A stretch of 64,000 nucleotides of DNA from Lentisphaerota bacterium (lineage in GTDB: Bacteria > Verrucomicrobiota > Lentisphaeria > Victivallales > Victivallaceae), in contig SUWJ01000010.1 in assembly GCA_015061545.1 (NCBI GenBank), positions 1 to 64,000 on the forward strand, written 5' to 3'. The notes beneath the pieces are model-generated. The model saw only the letters and a list, made by a program, of their open reading frames with translations, was not told the origin of the DNA and did no database searches. Made by a program: the position numbers and the translations under genes. The first letter of the stretch is position 1. Each line of letters starts with the position of its first letter. This document shows positions 10,255 to 19,326 of the stretch, piece by piece.

Positions 10255-11823
10255 TCAGAATTCGATCTGGAATGCCTGTTTGGCTTTGACCACTTCCTGA
10301 ATCCGTTCGATCAGCAGATCGGGCGCTGCCACGTTGGTGGTAAATACCGCCAGAGAGTTGCCGCTCTTGAGGCATTGGGGCGCGCGCAGATCAATAATGT
10401 TGATATTCTTTTCGCCCAGCATACTGGCGATTTTGCCGATCACACCGGGTTCGTCGGCGTATTCCACAAACAGCACTGCACCCGCAGGTTCCAGATAGAG
10501 TTTGTCGAAGTTGTTGATGCGGGAGATCATCATATTGCTTTCGGTGATCGTACCGCGCACGCTGACGCTCTTGAGTTCGCTGCCGCCTGCCACCAGATCG
10601 ATGGTCATGGATTCGCCGTAATGTTTGTTGTCATCCACCGGGCGGTTGACCAGCTGAACGCCGCGGCCTTCCAACAATTTTTCCGCCGCCGCAGGTGCGG
10701 GCAGATCTTCGCAGGAGCTGCTGCAAATCGCCGCCGCGATGGGGGCAGTCATATATTTGGCGTAATCTTTGAGCTTGCCGTAGAAGCTCGTTTCAATACG
10801 GGCAGGCTGTTCGCCGGAAAGATACTTGTGCGCCACCAGAGTCAGCGCATACGCCAGCTTCTGGTATTGGGGATCCAGCCCGTCGGGCAGCTCTTTGTTG
10901 ACGACCCAGGTGGTGATGCCCTGTTCAAAGTAGGCAATGGTCTGTTCGGCAGCCCGTCGGGCAGCCACAAAGTTGGCTTCGTGAGTGTTGGCGCCAATGT
11001 GGGGCAGCATAAGATCGGCAACATCGGCAATGGATTTTTCCCCGGCTTCATCTTTGGGGTAAACATCGTTGCAGTAGATGATCTTCTTGGCAGCTTTGGC
11101 AGCGCGCAGATCAGCTTCGTTGATGATACCGGCGCGGGCGCAGTTGATAAGCATGGCGCCGTCGCGCATAAGGTCGAACAAACGGCCGTTGATCATGCCG
11201 CGGGTTTCATCATTTTCAGGTATATGCAGCGAAATGTAATCCGACTCGGCAAAGATGCGGTCTATGGTGGTCAGTTCCACGCCCAGCTCTTTGGCGCGTT
11301 CCGCCGTCAGCATGGGGTCGAAGCCCAGCACTTTGACTTCAAAACCGCTCAGACGCTTGACCAGCAGCTGACCGATGTGTCCCAGACCCAGAATACCGAC
11401 GGTCTTGCCGGTGACTTCCCGACCCATAAACTTTTTCTTTTCCCACAAACCCGCGCGGGTGGAGATATCTGCAGCCACCACGTGACGGCTGGCTGCCAGC
11501 ATCATGGCCACCACTTCTTCGGCAACGCCGTTGCTGTTGGCACCGGGGGTGTTCATAACATCGACGTGCTTTTTGCGGGCGTATTTGGTGTCGATAGTGT
11601 TGAAGCCGGCACCGGCGCGCACCACCAGCTTGAGCTGGGGCAGGGCATCAATTTCAACGGGGGTGATCTTTTCGCTGCGGACGATCAACACTTCGGCATC
11701 GCTGTTGGCGGCGATCAAATCAGCCAGCGGCGTATCCGCATCCTGAACGACGTTATAATTCTTGCTGCGCAGCAGCTCAGCTGCCACTTTGTCCAACTTG
11801 GTAGGAATCAATACTTTTTTCAT
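10255..11823 (-). CDS. serA: D-3-phosphoglycerate dehydrogenase
   Basis: VGILGLGHIGQLLVKRL, long form (522 aa) with C-terminal ACT domain (ADEPGVIGKIASMLGEKNINI). Confidence 0.92.
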   Translation of the reverse strand: MKKVLIPTKLDKVAAELLRSKNYNVVQDADTPLADLIAANSDAEVLIVRSEKITPVEIDALPQLKLVVRAGAGFNTIDTKYARKKHVDVMNTPGANSNGVAEEVVAMMLAASRHVVAADISTRAGLWEKKKFMGREVTGKTVGILGLGHIGQLLVKRLSGFEVKVLGFDPMLTAERAKELGVELTTIDRIFAESDYISLHIPENDETRGMINGRLFDLMRDGAMLINCARAGIINEADLRAAKAAKKIIYCNDVYPKDEAGEKSIADVADLMLPHIGANTHEANFVAARRAAEQTIAYFEQGITTWVVNKELPDGLDPQYQKLAYALTLVAHKYLSGEQPARIETSFYGKLKDYAKYMTAPIAAAICSSSCEDLPAPAAAEKLLEGRGVQLVNRPVDDNKHYGESMTIDLVAGGSELKSVSVRGTITESNMMISRINNFDKLYLEPAGAVLFVEYADEPGVIGKIASMLGEKNINIIDLRAPQCLKSGNSLAVFTTNVAAPDLLIERIQEVVKAKQAFQIEF

Positions 11824-11924
11824 GATTTTTCTTCATCCTGTGGTTATAAAACAATTTATTCTTTTAAAATACCACAATATTGCTGATTTTCAAGACCCGA
11901 TCAAAAAAATCTCATGTTTTTAGC

Positions 11925-12428
11925 TTACAGCGCCTTCTTCATCAGGTAATCATCCATAAAAAATCCGCTGCCGATCGGATTGCAGACGGAATCGTAAATT
12001 GTAAATCCATTGCGCTGATAGGCTTTTATGGCGCGGCTGTTCTGCTTGTTCACTGCCAGCACTACAGAAGTGAACCCCAGTTGGCGGCATTGCTCCTGCG
12101 CGTGATCGAGCATCTGCTGACCGATGCCCTGCGAGTGGAATTTGTGCAGCAGGTAAACCTTGTGCAGTTTGGCAACTCTCCGGTCGCTGCCGTAAGCGGA
12201 ATAGACGATATAACCGGCGGGGGCATGGTCGGCTCTTACCAGCTCAAAATGCACACCTTCCGCCAGTTCTTTGTTCATGACTTGCGGCGCGTACATCATT
12301 TCCATCATATATTCGATTTGTTCGGGGGAAAGAATTTCCTTGAAAGTGCGGGGCCAGACTTCGGCGGCAACATCGCGGATCGCCTGCAGGCTGGCTTCGG
12401 TGGTGAGTTCTTCAAAGGTTATCAGCAT
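11925..12428 (-). CDS. GNAT family N-acetyltransferase
   Basis: VYLLHKFHSQGIGQQMLDHAQEQCRQLGFTSVVLAVNKQNSRAIKAYQRNGF acetyl-CoA binding region. Internal start MLITFEEL chosen. Confidence 0.88.
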   Translation of the reverse strand: MLITFEELTTEASLQAIRDVAAEVWPRTFKEILSPEQIEYMMEMMYAPQVMNKELAEGVHFELVRADHAPAGYIVYSAYGSDRRVAKLHKVYLLHKFHSQGIGQQMLDHAQEQCRQLGFTSVVLAVNKQNSRAIKAYQRNGFTIYDSVCNPIGSGFFMDDYLMKKAL

Positions 12429-12489
12429 GACTTTGTAACTCCTGCCTGTTATTGTGTTGGATTTAATTGGGATAATGTAGCACAAAAAT

Positions 12490-12518
12490 TTGCAAATTCA
12501 ACGGAGTTGTGTTATATT
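12490..12518 (+). promoter_or_regulatory. Candidate sigma70-type promoter of the metallo-enzyme operon
   Basis: TTGCAA (12490-12495), 17-nt spacer, TATATT (12513-12518), about 40 nt upstream of the ATG at 12560. Confidence 0.5.
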
Positions 12519-12559
12519 CCGTCACAGAATTGTCCGAGAGTAAAGTAGAGAGTTGTTTT

Positions 12560-12811
12560 ATGGCAGAAAATCGCGTGGCGGTCATCGCTATTATTGTGGA
12601 AAATATGGAATCCGCTTCCGCTGTCAATGCCATATTGCACGAATACAGCTTGTATATCGTAGGGCGCATGGGGCTGCCTTATCGGGAGCGCAGCATAAGT
12701 ATTATCAATATTGTGCTGGATGCGCCGATGGATAAGATCAATGCTGTAGCCGGGCAACTGGGCAGATTGCCGGGGGTAACTGCCAAAGCGGTCTGTTCCA
12801 CTCTCGGGTGA
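12560..12811 (+). CDS. ACT-type iron-only hydrogenase system regulator-like protein (TM1266 family)
   Basis: MAENRVAVIAIIVENMESASAVNAILHEYSLYIVGRMGLPYRERSISIINIVLDAPMDKINAVAGQLGRLPGVTAKAV matches my recollection of the TM1266-type small ACT protein. Confidence 0.78.
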   Translation: MAENRVAVIAIIVENMESASAVNAILHEYSLYIVGRMGLPYRERSISIINIVLDAPMDKINAVAGQLGRLPGVTAKAVCSTLG

Positions 12812-12834
12812 TTGCTGAAAATAACAGAGTTTAT

Positions 12835-12951
12835 ATCCTGACGCCGAAAACCGCGCAAGCGCTTTGAGGCCGAAGCATACGAGCCGGAAAGAAGATTTTT
12901 GTATTCGTAAACCGTACTGGTTCTGCTGTCAGGATCGTTACGGTTTTTTTT
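12835..12951 (+). promoter_or_regulatory. Candidate cis-regulatory RNA with terminator expression platform
   Basis: Perfect 8-bp stem atcctgac (12835-12842)/gtcaggat (12928-12935) encloses several sub-hairpins. A competing stem AAACCGTA (12909-12916)/TACGGTTT (12939-12946) is followed by a T8 run (12944-12951). Confidence 0.6.
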
Positions 12952-12978
12952 GTGCCTCAGAAATAATGGTAAAGTAAA

Positions 12979-14022
12979 ATGGATTGCAGAAGTTTGATCG
13001 GAAAACTGGAAGCTCAGCGGAGTTTGACCCGCGCAGAGTGGAGCTTTTTGTGGAGCAGTTATGCTGCTGCCGACCGGATTTACGCCGCAGAACGGGCGCA
13101 TCGGATCAGCTGCAATATATTCGGTAAAAAGATCTATATCCGCGGAATCGTGGAATTTTCCAACTGCTGTAAAAATGATTGTTTTTACTGCGGGATCCGC
13201 AAATCCAACCGGTTGGTGGCGCGTTACAATTTAAGTGACGAAGTCATCGTTGAATGCTGCCGTTCCGGCTGGGAGAATAATATACGCACCTTTGTTCTTC
13301 AGAGCGGCGAAGTCGGTTCAAAGGCTGTCGAACACATATGTCAGCTGGTGCAGAAGCTCAAAAAAACGTTTCCGGGGTGCGCGGTGACTCTTTCGATTGG
13401 TGAATTGAGTTCATCTGAATATTCCGCGTTGCGGCAGGCCGGGGCGGATCGCTACCTTTTGCGTCACGAAAGTGCCGACGAAAAGCATTACAGCAAGCTG
13501 CATCCGGCATATATGAAGTTGAAAAACCGTCTGGAATGTCTGGAAAATCTGCACCGGATCGGTTTTCAGACCGGTTGCGGCGTTATGCTGGGCAGTCCAT
13601 TTCAGAATGCCGATACATTGGCAGAGGATATGGTTTTTATGCAGAATTTCAAGCCCGAAATGATTGGAGTAGGACCGTTTATTCCGCATAAAGATACGCC
13701 TTTCAAGGATCATCCGGCAGGAACGCTTGAGGATACACTCTTTATGATAAGTCTGTGCCGGATCATGCATCCGGAAGTGCTGCTGCCTGCCACTACGGCG
13801 CTGGGCACATTGCAGCAGGACGGCCGTTTGCTGGGGGTGTTGGCGGGGGCGAATGTTATCATGCCCAATCTGACTCCGCAGTCGGTGCAGGAAAATTATA
13901 ACTTGTACAACAACAAACTCCATACGGACTCGGCTGTAAGCGTTGCTATTGCGCAATTGCAAAGTTCATTGGCTTCGATCGGTTATTCGATAGCTGTCGG
14001 GCGTGGGGATTTCGGAGAATAA
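12979..14022 (+). CDS. hydE: HydE-like radical SAM protein
   Basis: Radical SAM cluster motif CKNDCFYC in EFSNCCKNDCFYCGIRKSN; HydE/BioB-type sequence; next to a TM1266-like gene. Confidence 0.8.
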   Translation: MDCRSLIGKLEAQRSLTRAEWSFLWSSYAAADRIYAAERAHRISCNIFGKKIYIRGIVEFSNCCKNDCFYCGIRKSNRLVARYNLSDEVIVECCRSGWENNIRTFVLQSGEVGSKAVEHICQLVQKLKKTFPGCAVTLSIGELSSSEYSALRQAGADRYLLRHESADEKHYSKLHPAYMKLKNRLECLENLHRIGFQTGCGVMLGSPFQNADTLAEDMVFMQNFKPEMIGVGPFIPHKDTPFKDHPAGTLEDTLFMISLCRIMHPEVLLPATTALGTLQQDGRLLGVLAGANVIMPNLTPQSVQENYNLYNNKLHTDSAVSVAIAQLQSSLASIGYSIAVGRGDFGE

Positions 14023-14025
14023 ATC

Positions 14026-14772
14026 ATGTTGAAACTGGCATTTTATGGTAAAGGCGGCATCGGCAAATCCACTACGGTAAGCAATGTGGCGCTGGCGCTG
14101 GCGGAAAAGAATCTTAAAGTAATGCAGATCGGCTGCGACCCCAAGGCGGATTCCACTTCGGCGCTTCTGGGTGGAAGAAAAATCCCAAGCGTGCTGGAGC
14201 TGATCCGCCGTTACAACGATGATTTTCCGTGGCAGGATATGATAGCTATCGGCGAAAACGGCATCGTTTGTGTGGAAGCCGGCGGACCGGTTCCCGGAAT
14301 GGGCTGCGCCGGGCGGGGGATCATCAATGTACTGGAAAAGCTGCAGAGCAAAGATGTCTACAACCAACTGAATATTGATGTGGTACTGTACGATGTTTTG
14401 GGCGACGTGGTCTGCGGCGGTTTTGCCATGCCCATGCGCAACGGCTATGCAGATAAAGTTTTTATAGTTACATCGGGCGAAAATATGTCCATTTACGCAG
14501 CTGCGAATATTGCACTGGCGCTGAAGAATTTTCAGAGCCGCAATTACGCCGCATTAGGCGGATTTATTCTCAACTCCAGAGATGTTAAAGATGAATTGCA
14601 GAAAGTGCAGGCGCTGGCAGATGATTTTGATTCATCCGTAATCGGAGTGCTGCCGCGCAGTCAGACGGTGCTGGATGCCGAAGAAGCAAAACGGGCGGTT
14701 TTAAGCGTATATCCCGACAGCGCAATGGCGCAATGCTACCGCACGCTGGCGGAGAGTATATTGAATACCTGA
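14026..14772 (+). CDS. NifH-like ATPase/reductase 1
   Basis: P-loop [32 protein letters not shown] and [15 protein letters not shown]: both 4Fe-4S cysteine motifs of the NifH/BchL/CfbC superfamily. Confidence 0.93.
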   Translation: MLKLAFYGKGGIGKSTTVSNVALALAEKNLKVMQIGCDPKADSTSALLGGRKIPSVLELIRRYNDDFPWQDMIAIGENGIVCVEAGGPVPGMGCAGRGIINVLEKLQSKDVYNQLNIDVVLYDVLGDVVCGGFAMPMRNGYADKVFIVTSGENMSIYAAANIALALKNFQSRNYAALGGFILNSRDVKDELQKVQALADDFDSSVIGVLPRSQTVLDAEEAKRAVLSVYPDSAMAQCYRTLAESILNT

Positions 14773-14780
14773 GTTTAACT

Positions 14781-16115
14781 ATGTTAAAGAAGATTAACAA
14801 CTTTGATAAAGCCGATGCTCACGCGCTGAAGATCAGCCAGATTGAGCAGACGCAAATATTTACTCCTGAACTGGAGTTCAACGCGCCTGCGCGGGGGCTG
14901 TGGAACATTGTGCATACTTGTATGCTCATACCACAGCTGCATCAGATCTTTGTTTGCGCTCAGGGCTGTTTGCGGGGGGTGATCCTGACGGCGGCGGAAA
15001 TGAAGGCTATGAACCGTATGAGTTTTGTTGCCATTCAGGAAAACGATCTCTTTGACGGCTCGCTGGAAGAAAATGCCATTGAAGGCGTAACGGCGATTCT
15101 GGATAAAATGGATGCTAAACCCCGTGCCGTGGCGGTATTTTTCAGCTGCGTACAGCTGTTTGCCGGGTGCGATCTTGCTGCGGTATTATCGGAGTTGCGA
15201 TGCCGTTTCCCCAAGATCGATTTTATAGAGTGCCTTATGCACCCGACCATGCGAAAGGCAGGGCTGACTCCGGATGCTTTTATGCGCAAGCAACTCTATG
15301 CACCGCTGCGGGAGTGCAAGGTTCGGCCGCGTTCGGCGGCGATCATCGGCAATGATTTTGCGCTGGCAGAGAGCAGCGAGTTGTTCAGGATACTGGCGGC
15401 AAACGGTTTCAGTTGGAGCGATATAACGTTGTGCCGTAATTACGATGAATACCTGGATCTGGCATCCTGCGAATATTTTATTTCAACTCAACTCAACGCC
15501 AAGGCCGGTTGTGAAGCACTCAGTCGCCGACTGGGGCGCAAGATGCTTTATTTAAAGCAGAGTTACAACTTTGACGAAATACTTGCCAATTACCGTATGA
15601 TGGCGGAAGTCATGCACCTTGAAACAATCGATCTGACAGTTGACCGGACTGAAACGGAGCAAGTTTTGCGGCAGACCGCCGAATGGCTGGACAATATGCC
15701 CATTGCCATAGATTATACTGCAACCTTGCGCAATCTGTCGCTGGCAAGGCTGCTGCTGGATGCAGGATTCAATGTGCAGCGGGTCTATACAGATGTTATC
15801 ACCGCCGAAGAGATTGCCGATCGGGATTACCTTAAAGTGCATTACCCGGATTTGATGATCTATCCCACGCTGCACCCGGCAATGCGGTTTTCGGTCAGAA
15901 AGCCCGGTTCAGGCGATGAATTTCTCTGCATCGGGCAGAAGGCGGCGTGTTATACCGGGTCGCGCCATCTGGTCAATATGGTTTCCGGCGGCAGGTGGTA
16001 CGGTTTTGACGGTATCCGGCAGCTTTGCTGTGCTATGCGTCGGGCTATGGTAGAAATTGTTGACACGGAAGAAGTTATTCAAATCAAGGGTTGGGAGTGC
16101 GAAAGCTGCATATGA
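14781..16115 (+). CDS. Nitrogenase component 1-like alpha (NifD-like) subunit 1
   Basis: Position after NifH-like; Cys motifs HTC...HQIFVCAQGCLRG and VFFSCVQLFAGCD typical of nitrogenase-like component 1; much shorter than true NifD. Confidence 0.8.
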   Translation: MLKKINNFDKADAHALKISQIEQTQIFTPELEFNAPARGLWNIVHTCMLIPQLHQIFVCAQGCLRGVILTAAEMKAMNRMSFVAIQENDLFDGSLEENAIEGVTAILDKMDAKPRAVAVFFSCVQLFAGCDLAAVLSELRCRFPKIDFIECLMHPTMRKAGLTPDAFMRKQLYAPLRECKVRPRSAAIIGNDFALAESSELFRILAANGFSWSDITLCRNYDEYLDLASCEYFISTQLNAKAGCEALSRRLGRKMLYLKQSYNFDEILANYRMMAEVMHLETIDLTVDRTETEQVLRQTAEWLDNMPIAIDYTATLRNLSLARLLLDAGFNVQRVYTDVITAEEIADRDYLKVHYPDLMIYPTLHPAMRFSVRKPGSGDEFLCIGQKAACYTGSRHLVNMVSGGRWYGFDGIRQLCCAMRRAMVEIVDTEEVIQIKGWECESCI

Positions 16116-17287
16116 AAAAGATCGTTTACAGCCAAGGTATATCCTGTTACGCTTCGGATACTGCGGGCGTATGTTCAGCGCTGTTTGAGCTGGGCGGCAT
16201 GACCGTTGTTCACGATGCTTCGGGCTGCAACTCCACCTACGCAACCTTTGACGAGCCGCGCTGGTACAACTCGGAGAGCATGACTTATATATCGGCATTG
16301 ACCGAAAATGATATGGTTTGCGGCAATGATGAAAAGCTGATCGCTGATATTGTCCGCGCCGCAGAAGAATTAAAGCCTGCATTTATTATGCTGACCTGTT
16401 CGGTGATACCGCTGATGACTGGCTGCGATCTGGACGCTATTGCCCGCGAGGTGGAAAATCGCAGCGGTATAACTTCATTTGCTGTATCGCTGGGCGGATT
16501 GAAAAATTATACGCAAGGCATGAACAAAGCATTCTGCCGTCTGGCGGAACGTTTTCTGAAAGCACCGGACAAGGTAAGTAAAATACCGCGGGGAGTGAAT
16601 ATTTTAGGCGCCACCCCGCTGGATCTGCCGCTGAACGGGAGTTTAGAGGCAATAAAAGAGTTTCTTAAACGGAATAACTTTGTGCTGCAAAGCTGCTGGG
16701 CGATGGATTCAACGCTGGAGGAGTTGAGCAATTCAGCTGCTGCGGAGGTAAATTGGGTTATATCTTCAGGCGCGTTGGCTTTGGCTGAATATATGTTTGA
16801 AAAGTACCATATACCTTTTGTCTGCGGCGTACCGCTGGGCAGGGCGGCAGCTGAAGCACTCCGCGTTGACTTGGAAAGAGCGATTGCAGAAAAGTGCAAT
16901 ATTTACAGTTGCGCACGGCGTTGCGCGGCGGCAGAAAAGGAAAAAACGGCAGCGTTTATTATCGGCGAAAGCGTTTTTGCCGGATCTTTAGCTTATACAT
17001 TGCAACAGGAGTGCCGCTGGAATTGCCGGGTCATCGACCCGCTGGCATCGGATCAGGTTCTGCTGGGCGCGGATGATCTGCAATGCAGTACCGAATCTGA
17101 AATCGAAACGGCAATTGCTGATAGTGATGTGGTGGCTGCCGATAATATGTACGAAGTTATCGTGCCGGAAGGTGCTTTGATGCTGAAGATACCTCATACG
17201 GCTTTTTCAGGGCGCTGTTACCGCAAGCAGCAGTTGAATTTGATAGACAGAAAAATTGATTGGGAGAATTTATTATGCAGAAAATAG
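16112..17287 (+). CDS. Nitrogenase component 1-like beta (NifK-like) subunit 1
   Basis: [33 protein letters not shown] and [19 protein letters not shown] overlap with the preceding gene. Confidence 0.8.
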   Translation: MKKIVYSQGISCYASDTAGVCSALFELGGMTVVHDASGCNSTYATFDEPRWYNSESMTYISALTENDMVCGNDEKLIADIVRAAEELKPAFIMLTCSVIPLMTGCDLDAIAREVENRSGITSFAVSLGGLKNYTQGMNKAFCRLAERFLKAPDKVSKIPRGVNILGATPLDLPLNGSLEAIKEFLKRNNFVLQSCWAMDSTLEELSNSAAAEVNWVISSGALALAEYMFEKYHIPFVCGVPLGRAAAEALRVDLERAIAEKCNIYSCARRCAAAEKEKTAAFIIGESVFAGSLAYTLQQECRWNCRVIDPLASDQVLLGADDLQCSTESEIETAIADSDVVAADNMYEVIVPEGALMLKIPHTAFSGRCYRKQQLNLIDRKIDWENLLCRK

Positions 17288-18036
17288 CAATATACGGCAA
17301 GGGCGGCATCGGTAAATCCACCGTCACCAGCAACCTGGCGGCGGCAATGGCGCAGCTGGGCAAGCGGGTCATCCAGATCGGCTGCGACCCCAAGGCGGAT
17401 TCCACGGTGAATCTGCTGAAAGGGCAAACGCTGACACCCGTGATGAATTTTATCCGCGAACACGATCGGGAGCCGGAGCGCATCGAAGATATATCCCGAG
17501 TTGGTTTCGGCAATATATTGTGTATCGAAACCGGCGGCCCCACTCCCGGACTGGGTTGTGCGGGACGGGGGATCATCACCACCTTTGCGCTGCTGGATGA
17601 AATGGAGCTGTTTGAGAATTTTCAGCCCGATGTAGTGTTGTACGACGTTTTGGGCGATGTGGTCTGCGGCGGTTTTGCCGCACCGATCCGCGAAGGCTAT
17701 GCCGATAAGATATTGATTGTCACTTCGGGCGAAAAGATGGCGCTTTATGCCGCCAACAACATCAACAGCGCAGTCAACAACTTTGCCGACCGCAATTATG
17801 CCAAGGTGCGGGGCGTGGTGATGAATCGGCGCAATGTGGAGCGCGAAGAAGAAAAAGTACGCAGCTTTGCTGAAAGCAATCAGCTGGAAATCGTGGCAGA
17901 TATTCCCCGCAGCGATGATATTATCCGCTGGGAAGATCAGGGTAAAACGGTTATTGAAGGCGATATAAACTGCGAGGCTTCGCAACGTTTTACCGCGCTG
18001 GCAAAACTGCTTTTAAGCGAAGATAACGGAGCGTGA
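17275..18036 (+). CDS. NifH-like ATPase/reductase 2
   Basis: [64 protein letters not shown]. Confidence 0.94.
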   Translation: MQKIAIYGKGGIGKSTVTSNLAAAMAQLGKRVIQIGCDPKADSTVNLLKGQTLTPVMNFIREHDREPERIEDISRVGFGNILCIETGGPTPGLGCAGRGIITTFALLDEMELFENFQPDVVLYDVLGDVVCGGFAAPIREGYADKILIVTSGEKMALYAANNINSAVNNFADRNYAKVRGVVMNRRNVEREEEKVRSFAESNQLEIVADIPRSDDIIRWEDQGKTVIEGDINCEASQRFTALAKLLLSEDNGA

Positions 18037-18042
18037 AGCACT

Positions 18043-19326
18043 ATGAACAACGCTTACAGTATAAGTGCATCGGAGCTTTATCAGCTGGGCAGGGAAAATA
18101 TACCAGCTGAATTGCAGTCATCGAAAAATCTGATTTACAGCAGTCCAGCTACGCTGGCATTCAATTCACCGGGGGCGCAGGGCTTCGGGGTCAAGCGGGC
18201 AGGGCTGGCGGTGCCTGAATCGGTGATGCTGCTGGTGTCGCCGGGGTGCTGCGGCAGAAATACCGCCGCCTTGGGGCGGGATCGCAAATATGCCGATCGT
18301 TTTTACTATCTTTTGCAGGACGATAACGATATAATTACGGGACGGCATTTGAACCGTATTCCTGAAGCAGTCAAAGAGATTTGCGATTCCCGCGAACAAC
18401 GCCCCAGCGCCGTGATGCTTTGTATAACTTGCGTGGATGCGCTGCTGGGAACCGATATGGAACGGGTCTGCCGCCGCTGTTCGGAAGCAGCCCAAGTGCC
18501 GGTGGTGCCCTGTTATATGTATGCACTTACCCGCGAAGGACGGCTGCCGCCGATGGCATCGGTGCGCCGTTCGGTGTACAGTTTGCTGGAAAAAATGCCG
18601 CGCAAGAGCAACGCTGTAAATATTATGGGATATTTTTCGCCCTTGTGCGATGATTGCGAATTGTATTCTCTGCTGCAGCAAACAGGCGTGAAACATATCC
18701 GTGAAATATCGCGTATGGAATCTTTTGCCGAGTATAAACTTATGGCGGAAGCCAACTTCAATCTGGTGCTGGACAGCGAAGCGCGTTACGCAGCGCAGGA
18801 TTTGAGCGATCGTCTGGGAATACCTTATATTGAATTGGCTAATCTGCACAATATTGATAAGATCCGCAATCAATATGCTGCGCTGGGACGGGCGATCGGC
18901 TGCAATTTTGATGATGAAAAGTTTTATAATGCCGCCGCTGAACAGATAAGAAGTTTTACCGAACGGTTCAAACAGGTGAACTTTGCCGTGGGCGAGTGGC
19001 TGAATGCGGACAGTTTTGAACTGGCGCTGGCGCTGTTGGAAATGGGTTTGAAGGTAGTCGAAATATACGGCACCATCGGCGAAAGAAATTTTGTCTATCT
19101 TAAAAAAATAGCTGCCCTTTCGCCGGATACGCGCATTTACTCCAACCTGTCGCCTTCCATGCTCAATTATTCGGCGGAAAAGAGCAACGTTCAGGCGGTT
19201 ATCGGACAGGATGCCATGTATTATCATCCCGCTAAAGCGGGAATAAAGTGGAACGGCGAACGGCGGCAGTTCGGTTATCAGGCGGTCAACGATCTTTTGA
19301 CGCAGCTTACGGAGGTGTTGAAATGA
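18043..19326 (+). CDS. Nitrogenase component 1-like alpha (NifD-like) subunit 2
   Basis: LLVSPGCCGRN and VMLCITCVDALLGTD motifs; order H-D-K repeated. Confidence 0.78.
   Translation: MNNAYSISASELYQLGRENIPAELQSSKNLIYSSPATLAFNSPGAQGFGVKRAGLAVPESVMLLVSPGCCGRNTAALGRDRKYADRFYYLLQDDNDIITGRHLNRIPEAVKEICDSREQRPSAVMLCITCVDALLGTDMERVCRRCSEAAQVPVVPCYMYALTREGRLPPMASVRRSVYSLLEKMPRKSNAVNIMGYFSPLCDDCELYSLLQQTGVKHIREISRMESFAEYKLMAEANFNLVLDSEARYAAQDLSDRLGIPYIELANLHNIDKIRNQYAALGRAIGCNFDDEKFYNAAAEQIRSFTERFKQVNFAVGEWLNADSFELALALLEMGLKVVEIYGTIGERNFVYLKKIAALSPDTRIYSNLSPSMLNYSAEKSNVQAVIGQDAMYYHPAKAGIKWNGERRQFGYQAVNDLLTQLTEVLK

Noticed and set aside
10375-11886. 503-aa plus-strand ORF opposite serA
   Set aside because: Low-complexity His/Phe/Gly-rich antisense translation of a strongly recognisable serA; a codon-bias shadow ORF.
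12876-12889. catacgagccggaa resembles a stretch found near the lac promoter of common cloning vectors
   Set aside because: The match is only about 14 nt and flanking bases diverge; treated as coincidence rather than vector contamination.
12835-12935. Possible tRNA or tRNA-like gene because of the 8-bp closing stem and a GGTTC string
   Set aside because: No D-arm or anticodon arm geometry, and the T-arm motif is not in a stem of the correct size.
12979-14022. Biotin synthase (BioB) or ThiH annotation for the radical SAM gene
   Set aside because: Motif spacing and overall sequence look like HydE, and the neighbouring TM1266-like gene fits a hydrogenase-type context; no biotin or thiazole genes are adjacent.
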